DNA from: Lichenostomus cassidix
Lineage: Eukaryota > Chordata > Aves > Passeriformes > Meliphagidae
NCBI GenBank assembly: GCA_008360975.2
Contig: CM039184.1
Location: 44,463,797 to 44,527,796 of the forward strand
DNA length: 64,000 nucleotides
Direction: 5' to 3'
The position numbers and the translations under genes were made by a program. Position 1 is the first letter of the stretch; each line of letters starts with the position of its first letter. This document shows, one piece after another, positions 9,261 to 23,237 of this stretch. Below the pieces are notes generated by a model that saw only the letters and a list, made by a program, of their open reading frames with translations, was not told the origin of the DNA and did no database searches.

Positions 9261-12200
9261 TCTTTAAACTCTGGGTAATACCCATAAACGGAGCTCTTAG
9301 GAGATAACTTCACCAGCAGAACTTTTTTGGTGCACTTATGTGCAGTTTTGTATTGCAATCACAAAGTCATCTTTATATTGTCTGATAAACTTCTTAAACT
9401 GGCAACAGCTATTTAGCATTTCAGTCTAGTTAAGTACTAAAACAGCAGGGAGTGTGCAGCTAAAGCAACACAATTATTAATACATGTTTGGTAATGCTAT
9501 CAAAACAACAGTCATTTCAAGCTTGCTCCCAGGCTAATGTTGCTAATTTTTCAGGAGGATTATGAAGTTTTATTAGCAATTTGCTTCTCAGTATAATTAT
9601 ATAGCTATTAGAGAAATCAATATAGTATCATGTAGAGTCCCTTAATAGCTATAGTTTGTTGAGCCTATTATGGAGCCAGCTTTGAAATGAAATCAAGAGG
9701 AATCTTTATAATTCTGCTGAAACTGGGCTTTGCATGATAAGATTTCTTAGACATTGAAGAAAAAGTTGCAAAATCTGCCCTTAGTCTTAAGTCTTTGCAT
9801 TCTGTTGACAGTTTTACAAGTAGACTCTAGAAAATCATTGCTATATGTTTAAAAATTTCCCCCCATTCTGATTCCTAAACATCCTTAAAATTCCTGACCA
9901 CTACATAGCTTTCAAGCAAATCAATATATTCATATAAATATGTATATTCAAATCACCATGTGAAAAAAGTTTGTCAGTTACTCCAAAAATTCAGAAGTGT
10001 CTGTGACAGATTCCTCATCTGAATTGATGAAGTGCTTATTTTTCATTATATGATGCTTTTTCTTTTTTAGGAGCATTTCCTTAGGTTTGCGCATATTATA
10101 GTTCATCAGAGCTTAAATATCATGCAATAATATAATAAAAAAAATGCAAGGTACGTCTCAGGTAGCTCTTGTTTCACTAGCTGTACTTGCAGTTTATATA
10201 CTTTCAGTAGAGCTCAGCCAGCATTTCTCTGACACTTACTCTGACATCAAGTGTCAGAGTCAGGTAGTTTCTTCACCAGAAAAAACTGCCTAACTTTGGC
10301 TTAGGACTCTCAGGCTTAACCCTCACCCCATGCTCTGTGGGGTTTTTTTTGCCAGCAAAAGACAGAGCTGACTGAAAACAAATTGGGGTGGGGTTAATTG
10401 GTTGGTTGATTGGTTTTCTCAGGTTATTTTGAACTCAACTCCAAGGACATGGTTTGCTGAGCATCACAGCTATAAAAAGGGACATGGCAGCTGCAGGAGG
10501 GAAAACTGTGGGCGCTGGCAGTAGCAGAGAGGCACAGCTTCAGTCCCTCCTCCAGATAACACTGCTTGTGAAACTGCAACCATTGTGACCTTTCTTGGAG
10601 GTAGCACAGTGTGTCTATGTGGCTGTGAGCTGTAAATGGGGGAGAGTCACCCACTACTCCAATCTGGGGCATTTTTTTAAATGGTAAGAAAAGCACTTTC
10701 CCATCTCCACTATATACTTGTTTCTTCTTCACTGACTGAAGGAACTTCAAGTAAACTTGAAGATATTTCTTCAGATGTGTAAAATCCACATTGAAAGAGT
10801 TCTCTGCATTCCTTTTAGTTGTGTTAGAGAGAATAAGATAATACAGAGAATAGATAATACTTCGCTTGCTCCTCAGATAGGGTGTTTCTTGCAGAAGTGG
10901 AGTTGTTGGGAAAAACTATTATCTATCTCTTCCAGCATCAGCTGCAAATACGTTAATACGGTTTTCGTGTATGCTCAGTAAACCTGTGAAATTCCTTTGC
11001 ACAGGCTGCAAAATTTACATCAGTTGAGCAAAATGTTGAGCAAATTAATGGAAGAAGAAAGCATTCAGAGGTACTAAATACATAAAACACCATCACAAGT
11101 TCAGGAAATCTCTGAGCTGCAAATCATGGGAAACAGAGACAGGGCGTTTGGGAGAAGTTTTCTATGTTCTTATCCTGCTGTTTTACTGTTCCTTCGGCTT
11201 CCACTATCAGCTGCTAAAGCTCCTAGACGGGTGCTTTGGTATACTGTGATATGACCCCCTGAAGATTTTATAAGTGAACTTGTAAGTTCTTATTGTTAAC
11301 TAAAACATTCTCTTGACACTAATTCTCTGCAAGAGTTACAGTTTTCAGGCTGCGCCTAAAAGATCATAAATGTGTGCTTTCCAACATGTGCATAAAGTGC
11401 TCTGCATTGAGCACTACATAGATTGGCAAAAAAAACTCTGCTAGAATTGGTCTAAGTGGTTCCAAGACCTTGGAAAATTAATGTGTCTCCAAAGAGAGGG
11501 TGAAGGGCAGTGGACCTGACACTGTACTTCATGTGGGCGGCTGCAGCCTGCAGATTTCAGTGATGCTGCATTGTCACTGAGTACCAGCTGCACAGTTTCT
11601 ACCTCTCACAGCAGCTTGTTGAAGAGGCATGTAACCTCTGGGTGAGAGACTTTAGGTCCTGATTTTCAGCCTCTTTGCTGCAAATAAACACTGCATTCCT
11701 GACATTTCAAGTGCACAGGCAGAATGTCCTCAGCTCCATCAGGCTGCTGACATGTTGTGCAGAGGAAATCTATTACAGCCTCAGGAACTGATGGGTTTCC
11801 TACTCATTCTCAACAGATTGACTGGTGCTAAATATATATATCCTGTATTTCCACACAATCTTGGTGAAGAAGTCAACCTGTTTACCATTTTTTTAAGACG
11901 GAAAAAACCCAAAAGATGAATGTAAATCGGTAACTCATAAAGGAAAAACTAAATCACATTTTTCTTATCACTCCATGATTCTAGCTCAAAGTTCACTGAA
12001 CATAACATGAGACTATGCTCAGCAATGCACAGAGAGGCAAAGCTCATTGACACCATTGGGATGCCTGTGTAGTTAGCAAATTTACAAGGAAAAATTTCCT
12101 CGAGGCTAAAGCATGGAAATTCTAAACACCTGCTGAAAGCCCATGAGATGTAAATGCTGTTTACTTTGGTAAACATCTTTGGATATTGCCTTGTGGCATC

Positions 12201-14509
12201 AGCCTTTCAGAAATAGTCAATACTTTGACCTCAGTAAAATCCCCAGTGATAAAACATAGCCAGATACACTGGGCTCAGTCATGCAGCTGGTGGGACTTGT
12301 GCATCCACAACCTCTCTGCAGACAAATGAATAACTGCCCTGAGTATGAGCCCAAGGAGAAACACCCTGTCAGATGTGAAGTATTTGGCACAGATGAGCAC
12401 CAGGTATCCAGCAGGGCTGCTAGGGCTCTGTCAGCCCAGCACATGGGTGAGAGATCTGGAACCAGGGGTTGCACAAACAGTATGTGATGCAATGCACGTA
12501 AGAGGCCTTCACAGACTGTAACACAGCAGTTAACCTGTCTGACTTCTTCCAAGCCTTTCCCCTAAGGCTGAAGAAACAGAACAGCAGCCTGATAAAGCTG
12601 CCCTCTGGGAAACCCAGCTCCCTGTTTCAGCTGACACCTCGCTACTATCTGTCCTTTTCCACCAAGTCACTGGCTCACTTTAAGTCTTGTCCCATGTGAC
12701 ATCAGAGGTATGATATGAGCTTGTAAACAAGCTTTTTCTGTGAATATCACTGTAAATCTGGGGTGAGGCCCCAGGAAATTTCAGAAACAACTTACTTTAT
12801 TCTCCCTTCAAAAATATTCTACCCTAGTAGCTTAAGATTAGACCTGAGGTGTTAACTACTCAAATAGGTATTTTCTTCCTTATTCCCTTGCTTCACATAC
12901 ACTCTGACACCTTAACATTTCTTAACATAGTCATCCTATCCTTAGAGCAAGACTGTATAAACCTGATATAGCTTCCCTTAGTTATTGCTGGGAGTAGATG
13001 AAGAGGCAAGCAAGGCTGTGATTGGCATTGTCAAAGCAGGAGCTAATCAGCCCTGGGAACAAATGTTTTCTGTTCTGCTAGGAAAGCAGTAGGGAAAACT
13101 AAGTTACATCTGGTTTTGTCTCAGCTCAGCTCTCTGCAGACAAGGTCATGTTAAAATAAAACTCATGAGTGGAAGAATATTCTAATATTACCTGAGACTT
13201 AAATAAAAGAGGAAAGCACACAGGTCTGCTCTCAGCCTAGAATCAGTGAAGCTGAATTAGCTGTAGCTCCTGCTCTCATTATCAAATTTCTTAGTGCCTA
13301 ATAAGTCACAAACTCCATCTGAAGTCTTTCCCCAGCACTGGACTGTATATAAAATAATAAAATGGAAAACAAATGGTTAGTTGACTAAAAAGTTACTGCA
13401 GGGGGCAGGAAGGGAGGACAGGCAGACAGTGTGACTATAATAGAGTGACTTCCTGCCCAGGGTCTGCAAGAAGCATCAGAGTGATGTTATGCAAAAGGTT
13501 AAATGCCATACACATCATGCCACAATGACTGAATACGTTTTTTAGAGAGTCCAGTTTTCTCTGAGGTTCACAGCATTTTTGCCCTCATATAAACCTCCTC
13601 CCTATGAGAAACATCATCCTGCAGAAAGACCTGTGTGAAACTCTGGCCTCATTGAAACTCAAGAACATTTCACCTTGGATTTTAATCCAGCCACTATTTT
13701 AAGTGTTGCTGCCTCTGCAAGATTTCACAAGTTGTGCATAGAAAAATCACCTCTCAGTGGCCTCACAGTTTCTGAAGCCCATGGGACAGTATCTGTGGAA
13801 AAAAACAACAAGGCCAATTAGACAACAATAACCCAGGCTTCTCCCTACAAAACAGCAGTCCCCTCCCAATGCAGCTAAAGGAAGCAACAAGCCAGATGAG
13901 GAAGGTAAACTTGGGATCTGAAAGGAAAGAGTCTCTGGTATTTATAAAAGTCAGAGGTTCACACGGAAACTTGGTTACAGCACTGATCCTCTCCAATCTA
14001 TTTCAGGACACACAGCCCTTTTTCAGTTATAGTATCTGACTCCATAGTGCTAGAATATTTCTCCTCTTTTTAACTGTTTAAGTGGAAAACCTTGTACTGA
14101 TTTGAAACCATATTGACAGCTAGAATATATGAAATGAGAGCTGAGTGCTGAAATTTATTGTATGAGTAAAAACAGAGAGAAAACCAAACCACAGCTTCAG
14201 CATGTGAGCTGTAAACACAAAGCCATTTGACACATCTTGGTCTTCTGTGATGTACATACCCACTACATCAAAAATCAGAAAGGGAAATTGCCTACAGCAG
14301 GCACTGTGATGAAGTGCAAAGAATGCTGCTGCATGTTGCATTTCATATGATAATATTCTCTGAAAGAACAGCATGGACTGCATTTAATGACTCCTCACAG
14401 GATCTTGGGATAACTGAGGTTCGAAGGCGTTGTAGAAGGTCTCCACTCCAGGCTCCTGCTGAAGCATGGCCAGCTCTGAGATTAGATGAAAGTGCACTTC
14501 ACCACCCCC
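9261..14509. other. Intergenic DNA, no gene seen
   Basis: This block is AT-rich with many short open frames on both strands, none with a recognisable domain or splice structure. The only distinct structure noted is a perfect 11-bp inverted repeat at 10227-10259. No interspersed repeat was identified. Confidence 0.6.
10227..10259. repeat. Perfect inverted repeat (11-bp arms, 11-nt loop)
   Basis: The arms are CTCTGACACTT at 10227-10237 and AAGTGTCAGAG at 10249-10259, separated by 11 nt. The stem is too short for a microRNA precursor on its own. No function is assigned. Confidence 0.85.
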
Positions 14510-15100
14510 TTTGAGGCATTGATAAAGATGTTAAACACAAGAGTTTACAAAATGGACACCCGTGCTACCAGCTTCTAAGTGAAGGATGACCCATTAACCC
14601 TCAAAGCCTGATTATCTAACCAATTTTTCAGCCATCTCATTATCCACCCATCTAGACTGCAGAGTTCTAACATGGGGTACGAGATCATTGGGAGCAGCAA
14701 CCTCAAAAGCCTCACTACAGGCCCAAGGTAAACAATTTGCACTGTTCTCCCCTCACCTGCAAAGCCATTTATTTTATCAAGGGAGACAATCAGGTTGATC
14801 AGGCATGACTTACCATTCTTAAGTCCATGCTAACTGATACCAATCATCTTCATTCCCTTATATGCCCAGAAATATCTCCCAAGAGTACTTGTTCCGAAAT
14901 TTTCCTAGGGATCAAAGTGAGACTGACTGTCTGCAGTGCCCTGAATTGTCCTTTTCAGACTTTTTTGGCCATGTGTATGTAGCATTTGCTTTTCTCCTGT
15001 CATTACAGAGAGGCCTCTCCCAGTTTCCATGATTCTTCAAGGATCATACAGAGGGACCTTGCATCTCAGTAGACTGTAGCTACAGCTTCTGGAGGGACCA
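14510..15100 (-). mobile_element. CR1 LINE fragment, reverse-transcriptase region, degraded
   Basis: Read on the minus strand, this matches the part of CR1 ORF2 around the reverse transcriptase core. Recognisable antisense landmarks are CATTGATAAAGATGTTAAAC at its left end, the segment around 14786-14835 (CAATCAGGTTGATCAGGCA, then TCCATGCTAACTGA), and the later GATCATACAGAGGGACC. The copy carries many indels and has no usable reading frame. It is 5' and 3' incomplete. The family is recognised from memory of CR1 sequence; the subfamily is not assigned. Confidence 0.6.
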
Positions 15101-15572
15101 GAGTCACTTCAATCCTTTAATCCCAGAAAGCCAAGAAAATATTTTCAGGTAGCTGGTCCTCAACCTTGTGAGCTCTTCTGGGAGCTACCACATTTTACAC
15201 CTTTACATTTTACATTCTCTATTCAATATGTCTATGTGATACTAGAGGAGAAATAAAGGCTCTAGCTATGATGATTAATAGATGTCAAACAACAAGCTTA
15301 AAGGATCAAACTATACATAACATCTGACTCTTTAGTTTCTGTTCTTCCTGTCCAGGTGATACATGGATTCAAAGGAGCTGATCCTTTCATTTAGAGAGGA
15401 TTCAATAATAAAATCTAAAAAAGAGATGGATGCCTCAATCCACACAACAGGAAATATGTTTACATATGCCTAAATATCTACAGCAGGAATAACTGGGAAA
15501 CAAGTGGGATGTCCTAATGAAGGAAGACTAAGCCATTTACAACCCAGGTGTAAAATGTCTCTATGACAGAAT
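15101..15572. other. Intergenic DNA between two CR1 fragments
   Basis: No gene is seen. The left part (15101-15190) could be a further, more decayed stretch of the neighbouring CR1, but I could not align it convincingly. Confidence 0.45.
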
Positions 15573-15690
15573 CACAGAATATGCTGAATTGGAAGGGATT
15601 CACAAGGATCATTGAGTCTACATTCTGGCCTTACAGGACCATCCCAAAGAGTCTCACCATGTGTGTGGGGGTAAACTGCTCTTTCCATCC
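15573..15690 (-). mobile_element. CR1 LINE 3' end fragment
   Basis: The plus strand begins with the reverse complement of the CR1 terminus (ACAGAATCACAGAATATGC), continues GAATTGGAAGGGATTCAC and AAGGATCATTGAGTCTAC, and reaches the CTCACCATGTGTG part of the 3' region. Only about the last 120 bp of a CR1 are present. Its terminal ~55 bp closely resemble the tail of the SINE at 23238-23385, so the two probably used the same type of CR1 machinery. Confidence 0.75.
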
Positions 15691-18600
15691 ATAGATAACT
15701 GTAACATTTTAGCAATTAATGCTGGATTATTCATCACTTACTTGTATGAACAATTTTTCATTCTTCGATTGTCTGCTTTAAAAGTTTGGAGTCTGCACTG
15801 ACCTTTGAGAGCTTTCTGCTGCAGTCAATGCAGAAAGCAGCAGCTGTCCTGCCAGAGCCACAGTTACATCCTTATGTACATTATCCCATTACATAGACCC
15901 TATTGACTTTCAGGTACTGAGAGGAGACCAGTACATGTAATTTCATATGTAGCTCCTTGGAAAGCTCAGGACAAGTGCCTGGATCCTCAGAACTTCTCCA
16001 CATGCAGTTGAGATCCATAGAAAAGACATGTCCAGTTTTGATTTGGTTCAAGATTTTTCTGAGGGCCTTTTTCCAGTCCTGTGAGATATTATCCTGGGAA
16101 GAGCAGGCATGTTAGCAAAAATTCTGTTGTGTGGGGAATACACTCCCTTGCAAATGGTGGTGAGGTATAAACAAAGGTGAAGGCTCAAATTTAACTTATT
16201 GGAAGGTGGGTAAGCCTTTTGTCATCCTGGAGAATATCTCTTGTTTTTTGCCATTGTACCTGGGTAATTTCTTGTGAATAAGTACTCTTGGATTTGTCAA
16301 TCAACAGGAACTGTCCACAAGGCTATGTCTGCATTAGCATCAATGCAGCTCTGTAGCACGAGTTGGTGCCAAGGAGTCAGTGACCACCCTATATGTGGGG
16401 AGAGGAGGCTGCTTTGAATTGTTTCTAATCTGACTTGGAGCCTGAATGCCCTTAAGTGGCTGGGGCATGTCAGTTGTGTTTCTAGAGCTCACATTTTTGT
16501 GTGGCATTATCTGAAGGGATCCTGGTTTACACACGCTACAATATGACCAAAGAATTCACCATGAGCAGGAGATTTGTTTCCAAAATGTTCCTTCAAAAAG
16601 GAACAAAAATGCTAAGGTCAGTACAGCCTGAGTTACCCACCCTGAATATTGGTCTTGACTGTAAGAGAGTTTCCATATCACTGTTAGTCCAGGTCCCTCT
16701 CCTTGTCCAGACCTTTCCTACAACTTGTGAATATAAGCCTTTAGCTTTTCTCAACAAATTGGTTTGAACTTTCTAACCTCAAAGGTTAAGCCTGCTACTC
16801 AGTGAGTATCTCATATTATCTGCCTTTATAAACTGGAAGAATGCCTGTGTCATCCCAGCTGTAGATGCTTGCTCCACTCCTGGCAGGATTTTAAAATTGC
16901 AAGTTACACCTGTTTATCATCTGGAATGAGAAAAGCAATGTGACTCTCTGTGTAGCAGCAATGTGTTTATTTGACAGCTCAAGCTCAGGATCATGAGATC
17001 CTCAGGAGACCATGTTTCAACTTGGTATCCTGATTTGTGGTCTCTAATTGTTTGTTTTGAAAACAGAACTGTCACCAGCGTCCCTTGAAAACAGAGCTCT
17101 GGGTTTTAACTGTGTTGTAGCAGTCACTTGATATTGCTGCTAAAATGAGAGAGCATGTTGGTGTTAATTGAGGTCAGCATCAGATGTGTTTTATTGGCTT
17201 CTGATTGCTACCATTACAACCATTATTCCTACTTCTTACTTTTCTACAACCTCCTGCTCATCCATTAGGTAGTATATCAGTTAAGCAGGTTTCTTCCCAT
17301 TATAATGAATAGCGAATGAGGGATAATAAGAAACTCAGCTTCTGCTCCTTGAAGTTAATGGAAATGTTGTGATTTCACCAGCATATCAAGGTAATTGTGC
17401 TGAAAGACATATTATAGCTTTTCCCTTCTTTAAAAAACAAACCAAAAAAAAAAAAAAGGAGAGAGAAAAAAAAAAAGGAAAAAAAATAGAATTATGCACT
17501 TGAATCAGTCCTAAAACTTGAAAGCTATCATTCCAAAAAGGAGTAAGACGGGGTGGGGGGACACCTGTCAGCACCATCACCTTGAATAATCCTGTCTTCT
17601 GGTCCAATGGTAAACAATTTTCTCTGCTTTGACTTTGGGAAGACATCCTAGTTTCTGGATGCCTGAAAATAATCACAGGGCACATAATTCATAGGTACAT
17701 TCAGATTTGGTGTGTTTATAAGGGAATTTGATATATAATAGAGGGATGTGTTGGACAGAAGTGCTGGGGAATATCATACCATTCCTGGAGGTATGAGGAA
17801 TGAGCTAGTAAGGGCTAACAGGAACCTTCTACAAAGACCTACAAAGAACCAAGGTGTCCTTTGTCCAAGTGTCTTTTTCTGCTTCATGATTTAGAAGCTA
17901 TGCTACATCCCCTTTCTAAAGCATTTGGTGAGTTTCTCCAAAGAGATAGGATCTTCTTTTTGCATCACCTGTCGATGTTCCATGAATCCAACCATAAAGG
18001 GAATGAAGTGCTTTGTAAGCAGTTTAAAGTGTTTCCCAACACTGCATTCCTCCCTTGGTAAAACACAATTTCTTCTCTTTCTGCTCCTATTAGCTTGATT
18101 TATCTGATCATCTCATTCTGTTTCTGTTTTTTCAAGTCAAGTTCCTGTGGTATTTTTGCTCTTAGTGGTAATTTTGGTTTATTTTTATTTAGGTTTCAAT
18201 ATTTTGCAAGGGAGCATAAGAGGGGAGAAGTTTTGCAATAACCCAGCTCACACTTGCAGGGAGATAACGGAGTTTGAATCCATGCTTGAACATTCACTTT
18301 ACTGTCCCTGGTGAGTAAGGTGGGAAGTCATCAACCACGGCATTGTGCTCACTTGGTTAACAAGACGAATGGCAATGACCTTATCTTGAGGTGTAATATT
18401 TACACAGTAAAAATAAGGATTGTTGACTAACAAAAAATTGCAATTAATGGCAAGGAACCAGGGGTTCATTCATAGAACAACTGAGCTTAACTGAAGAAAG
18501 GCATCTTAAACAAGGGTTGAAAGAGCCTTGGAAGGAGAAAATCATCATTCATCTTTGCATGTCTTTTGATTGAAGTTGTTTTAGCGATCACCTTTCAGAA

Positions 18601-21149
18601 GGAAAACAACTGTAGCATATAAACCACTTTGGCCATTGTTTATCCAAGGCAAAACATTGGGACACAACTTAAGTGTGTATAAACATTTAATTTCATGGGG
18701 AATTAGCCTGTGTTTCAGAGATCAACAGGGCGGCCAGGTACAATGCGCTTCAAGCTGCCACAGAAACTCAGAATGCCTAAGACAAAAGGTTTAGCAGAAT
18801 TTGTAATATTATTCAGAATATTTATCTTTGTAATATTTTTTCTGTTCTAGGTTTTTACCTGCAACAACAACCAGCAAAAGCTGAGGTAATAATCCAGAAT
18901 ATTTATCCTACTGACTTATGACTTGTGGTTAAGATACTTCTATGGGGACTCTGAAGTCAGTCTTTCACATGACTGCCTATAATACATTTTTAACAGAAAA
19001 GTAATGCATAAAAATAAATATAGAATAATAAAAAAAAAAGTTTAAAATTTACCATATATTTTGTATTTCAGGTAAATTGAAAAGTAGGAGCTGACTGGCT
19101 CTGCTTCTGTATATGGCATTTAACATGGAAAAAAAATCAACAAGAATATCATCGTTGTTACTTCCAGGAAGCAATCTATTTTTAATATTAAAAATGCTTT
19201 CCTGTTTTCTTTTATCCGAGATTTCTTAAGAGCATATGAAATTCAAGGGTTTAAACTTTTTTTTCCCCTTGGCTGTGGTATGCAATCACAGAAAGAGATC
19301 AACATTTGTTACTTATTTTAAGAAAACCTCTGCACTATGTCAACTGGGCAGGGTAACATTGATAGGCTTTATGGTTCACAAATGTCACCCTTGTCCTAGG
19401 TGAAAAACTACTACAGCTAGAAACCTTGTGCACTGTGAGTGCATCCAGTGTACGTGGGATACATGTTCTGAGACCGAGAGCAGCCAGGATATCTACTGAT
19501 CTGCAATTAGATTATCCATGTTATTATTTTTAGTTCTTATTGAATTGGAAGCAAAGTGAGCTCAAAAAGAAACCATCAAATGGCTCCAACTGAGATCAGT
19601 GATAAACAATGTTTTTTTCACACAGCAAAGAGCAGAGTAAACACAACCCAGGTTTGCTCTGGTGGTGATGCTTGTAATACAGCAAGAACATCCTTTTCAA
19701 ATTCTTGTCCAGACTGCTGCAACAGGCAGGGAGTGACGTGTGTTAGAGACACTTCTCCAGGCTTTATACAATCTCTGTGTCACCTGCAGTACAGTCTGGA
19801 GGTGCCAGGGGAGCAAAGAGAAGTATGTATATGCATGGCTGCATGTACAGCAGGTAGTCATATAGATGGTCAGCTAACATGTGGTGTCCTGCAGATTAGG
19901 AGGAAAATCCAGCAATGGAGCTGATTGCCTTTGTTAGATAGTAAATATCTATGACAATATCACATTTCTTGGTTTAGGTCAACAAGAACTTCAGTCAGTA
20001 AAGCCAGTTAAGATGCTGCTGTCAGGATGCAGCTTGATAGTTCCCTGATTTTGCTTTGCAAGGTCCCTTTCTCAGTGAGGGATCCTATAACTGTTCCTGA
20101 AAGCTGTTAACTGGTCTTGCTGAAAAATGCCCAAACATTGCACAAACCACTTTTAAAAATAATAATGTTTGGATTTGTCCATGTGTAAAACTACTGCTGT
20201 TCTTCATTGCAAATTCAGAAGCTGTAATGATGTCCAAATGGATGTTTGAGTTTACTTCTTCACTGAGGAATGAGATGTCTGGATTTCAGCTCCAGTCAGA
20301 ATCCCTCAGTCTCCAGAAAATCTCTGTCTTGTGACCACACTGTTTGTTATACTTATGCAATGTGTACTCGATACTGAAAAGCCTAGAATTGTTATTTATG
20401 CATCCAGACTCAACCATACAACTGATTTTCATACACTCAGATGCTTCCTCAGTGTCCACTTCAGAGAGTGATCTGTACTTGTGATGCTCCATCCTCTTCT
20501 GTCTGACCATTTCATTAGTTTTGAGACAGAATTGTTGCCCATTGCAAACTGAGTTAAGTTGTTTTCTGGTCCTTCATGCTTTGTCACGAGTCACACCAGA
20601 ACTGCTGACTTTCAGCAAGACACAGAGCTGGAGTTAGGCTCATAATGATCTGCACCCATCTTCCTCGCTAGCACCTGCTTCCTTTTCTGATGCACTACTG
20701 CAACAAAATATGTAAGTAATATGGCAAATTCCAGAGCCATTCACAGTCATCTGGCATCCATCCACTGACCTTGATACACAAATTGAAGACCAGCTGAAAG
20801 ACCTGTGAGTTGGTTCATTGCCAGTTCGTCCTGGAAATCCTTGGTAGCTTTCTTACTCACTACGAATACGTGACTTTGCTGGTCCTCCAGCAGCTCAGGT
20901 AGAGTCATCCATTTCCCTCCCAGCCCTAAGCCCCCATGCCTTTGTCTTCACTCAGCTATTTCCCTGGGTTGCTTACACTGCTGGATGTCTCTGTGCCTCT
21001 CACTGATGGTCTGTCCACAATCCAGTTGGCTCAGACTGTTCTGCAACACCACGAGGAAAGCACCATTCATGCAAGAGCATTGACAGGCACTCCTGCTTCT
21101 GTTAGTCTTCTAAAGATAGCAATGACTAGAGAACAGCAGGTTTAACAGC
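15691..21149. other. Intergenic DNA, no gene seen
   Basis: No supported gene. The open frames here (up to 122 codons at 19556-19924) have no recognised domain and no splice or promoter context. An A-rich low-complexity stretch lies at 17431-17488. The rest is ordinary AT-rich sequence. Confidence 0.6.
17431..17488. repeat. A-rich low-complexity tract
   Basis: Adenine runs are interrupted by short GGAGAGAG and GGA interruptions. It is a simple low-complexity tract; a decayed poly(A) tail of a retroposon is possible, but no body is recognised. Confidence 0.8.
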
Positions 21150-21990
21150 TTCAGGAATGACCTAGATGATGGGACAGAGTACTAATCAGGAGGAGTGGTT
21201 GATACACCACTCCTCCAGATCATTTTGTTGCCATGCAGAGGGACCTGGACAGGCCAGGAGAATAGACTGGCAGGATCTTCATGAAGTTCAACAGGAAGAA
21301 ATTCAGAGTCCTTCACCTGGTGAAGAGTAACCCTAGACATCAGTACAGCCTGGGGACTGAAGGTCTAGAAATAATTTCTGCAGAGATGGCCCTGAGGGTC
21401 CTGGTGGATGCTAAGTTGAATATGAAATAGGCATGCCCTTTCAGTCTAGTTCAACAACCTCCTGGACTGTACCTGTCTCCAGCAGGTTGAAGAGGGAATC
21501 TTACCCCTCTATTCATCATTGGTGAGACAGATCTAGGTCCACTTCTGGGCTCTCCAGCTCAAAAAGCACATGGGCATACTGGAGTGGCTACAAAGGGCTA
21601 CAAAGACAATTAAGGAATTGGATCATCTCTCATATGAGGAAAGGCTGAGAGAGTTGAGACTCTTTATTCAGCCTGAAGAAAAGAAGTCACAGGGGGATCT
21701 CAGCCATGTGTTTGTACACCTGATGGGAAAGAGTGAAGAAGATGGAGTCAAGCTTTTGTCTGTGGTTCCCAGAGGGGAGTGAACACAAACTGAAACACAG
21801 CAAACACTTTTTTATTGTGAGGGTGACTGCGCACTTGCACAGGTCAGCCAGAGAGGCTGTGGAGTCTCCATCTTTGGAGATATTCAAAACTTGACTGGGC
21901 ATGGCTGTGAGCAAAATTCCCTGAGCAGAAGAGTTAGACTGGGTGATGTCCAGAGGTTCCTGCCAGTCTTGCCCATCCTGTGATTCTGTC
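21150..21990 (+). mobile_element. CR1 LINE 3' portion with 3' terminus, degraded
   Basis: This is the longest 3'-end CR1 copy on the plus strand. It starts in the reverse-transcriptase tail region (GACCTAGATGATGGGACAGA), passes through GAGGGACCTGGACAGGCCAG and ATGAAGTTCAACAGGAAG, then the thumb-to-tail segment whose frame reads LDHLSYEERLRELRLFIQPE at 21627-21686. It ends with the 3'UTR (AGACTGGGTGATGTCCAGAGG) and the terminal GTGATTCTGTC. Frameshifts, stops and internal deletions make it inactive. The 70-codon open frame at 21570-21782 is a remnant of CR1 ORF2, not a host gene. It is 5' truncated, as is usual for CR1. Confidence 0.8.
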
Positions 21991-22065
21991 ATCTGCGCAG
22001 TATCTGAAATGGGATGATTCAATCTCTCCCTTTTCCATGGTTCGAATCAGATTAAAAATGAGCCA

Positions 22066-22100
22066 TCATAATAATAATAATAATCATCATCATCATCATC
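22066..22100. repeat. Compound microsatellite (ATA)n(ATC)n
   Basis: A run of ATA/TAA triplets passes directly into CAT/ATC triplets. It lies about 75 bp beyond the end of the plus-strand CR1 copy. Confidence 0.9.
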
Positions 22101-23237
22101 TGACCCTTTATTGTTGTGGATGACTTCTACAATATCCTGCAAAATTTCTGGTTTCTTTTGGGAAATATTTGTGGTTTTTTCTTAAGTCCTTGTAGGAGCT
22201 CCTTTCTGCTAGCAAGAGCCAAATTGGGCAGAGGCTTCCAATGCCTCCATACTTCTAGTTCATGTCAGACAAGCTGCTCTCCTTGCTTTTCCAAACTGTG
22301 GACTCCCCATTTCTCTAGGAGTTGGTTGATTTTATTCATGCTTTAAAAAAAAGGCATCCCTGGGAAAACACCTTTCATATGCTGTTTTTGTGAAGCCTTA
22401 AAATTCTGTTTGAAACTCTGCTAAACAGGTTCTTATTTAAATTCATACATCATGGACCAACTTTAGATATGTAAGAATCTCTACTATCTGTTCATTCTTG
22501 TTTCAGGAGGACCTCAAAGTTCTGTTACATTTCCACATCAAACCAGTCACAGTTCTTGACACTAGCTCATGCAACTTGAAACCCAGATCTTCCCAGGAAG
22601 ATAAAATCAGGGGATGCAATCAGGGACCAGATATAATCTTGGATTCTCTCAGAGATGCATTGTCCCTTTTCTCTCAATTTTCCTGGATTCAAATAGAAAA
22701 TAGGTTAGATTTTGTACCCAAAAGTCCTTCCTGAAGTAAATGACTCCTCTAATGAACTTGGCTCCTTCTGAGGGCAGTGACAGGACACTTCACCGTCCAC
22801 TGCTACTCTATCTTTACTCTATCTTGCCTTTCTGCTCCTTTTCTCCCAATGGCCCTTGACAGTGCTAGGTCACTTCTTAGAGCAAACATAGGATATGACC
22901 CATAGAAATATGTGAATGCTTTGGTTAAAATCTTCTGTGGACTCCTGTTTTGCTAGTGGCTGCTTTGACCTGACTGACTGGAGGAATTCAATGACTTCTT
23001 CATGTTTTTCTTCAGTAAAAATAGACTGAATTTAGGGAGTTAATCCAACATATAATAAGGTTTTCTTTATTATCACGGACCTGGTTTTGACAGACTCTGG
23101 ACTTGGTAAGACCCAAATGTCACAAGTAAAGCTCTGTTCCTCAAACCTCACCTACTTGTATTAATACCTGACAATCTCTGGAGAGACTGCAACTTCAATC
23201 AAGAAATTTCTAATGACTGGATATAAAAAGCATTAAT
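22101..23237. other. Intergenic DNA, no gene seen
   Basis: No gene, RNA or repeat was recognised. Open frames are short, without known domains. Confidence 0.6.

Noticed and set aside
21570..21782. 70-codon open frame as a host gene
   Set aside because: Its sequence (YEERLRELRLF) matches the CR1 ORF2 tail; it is a transposon remnant.
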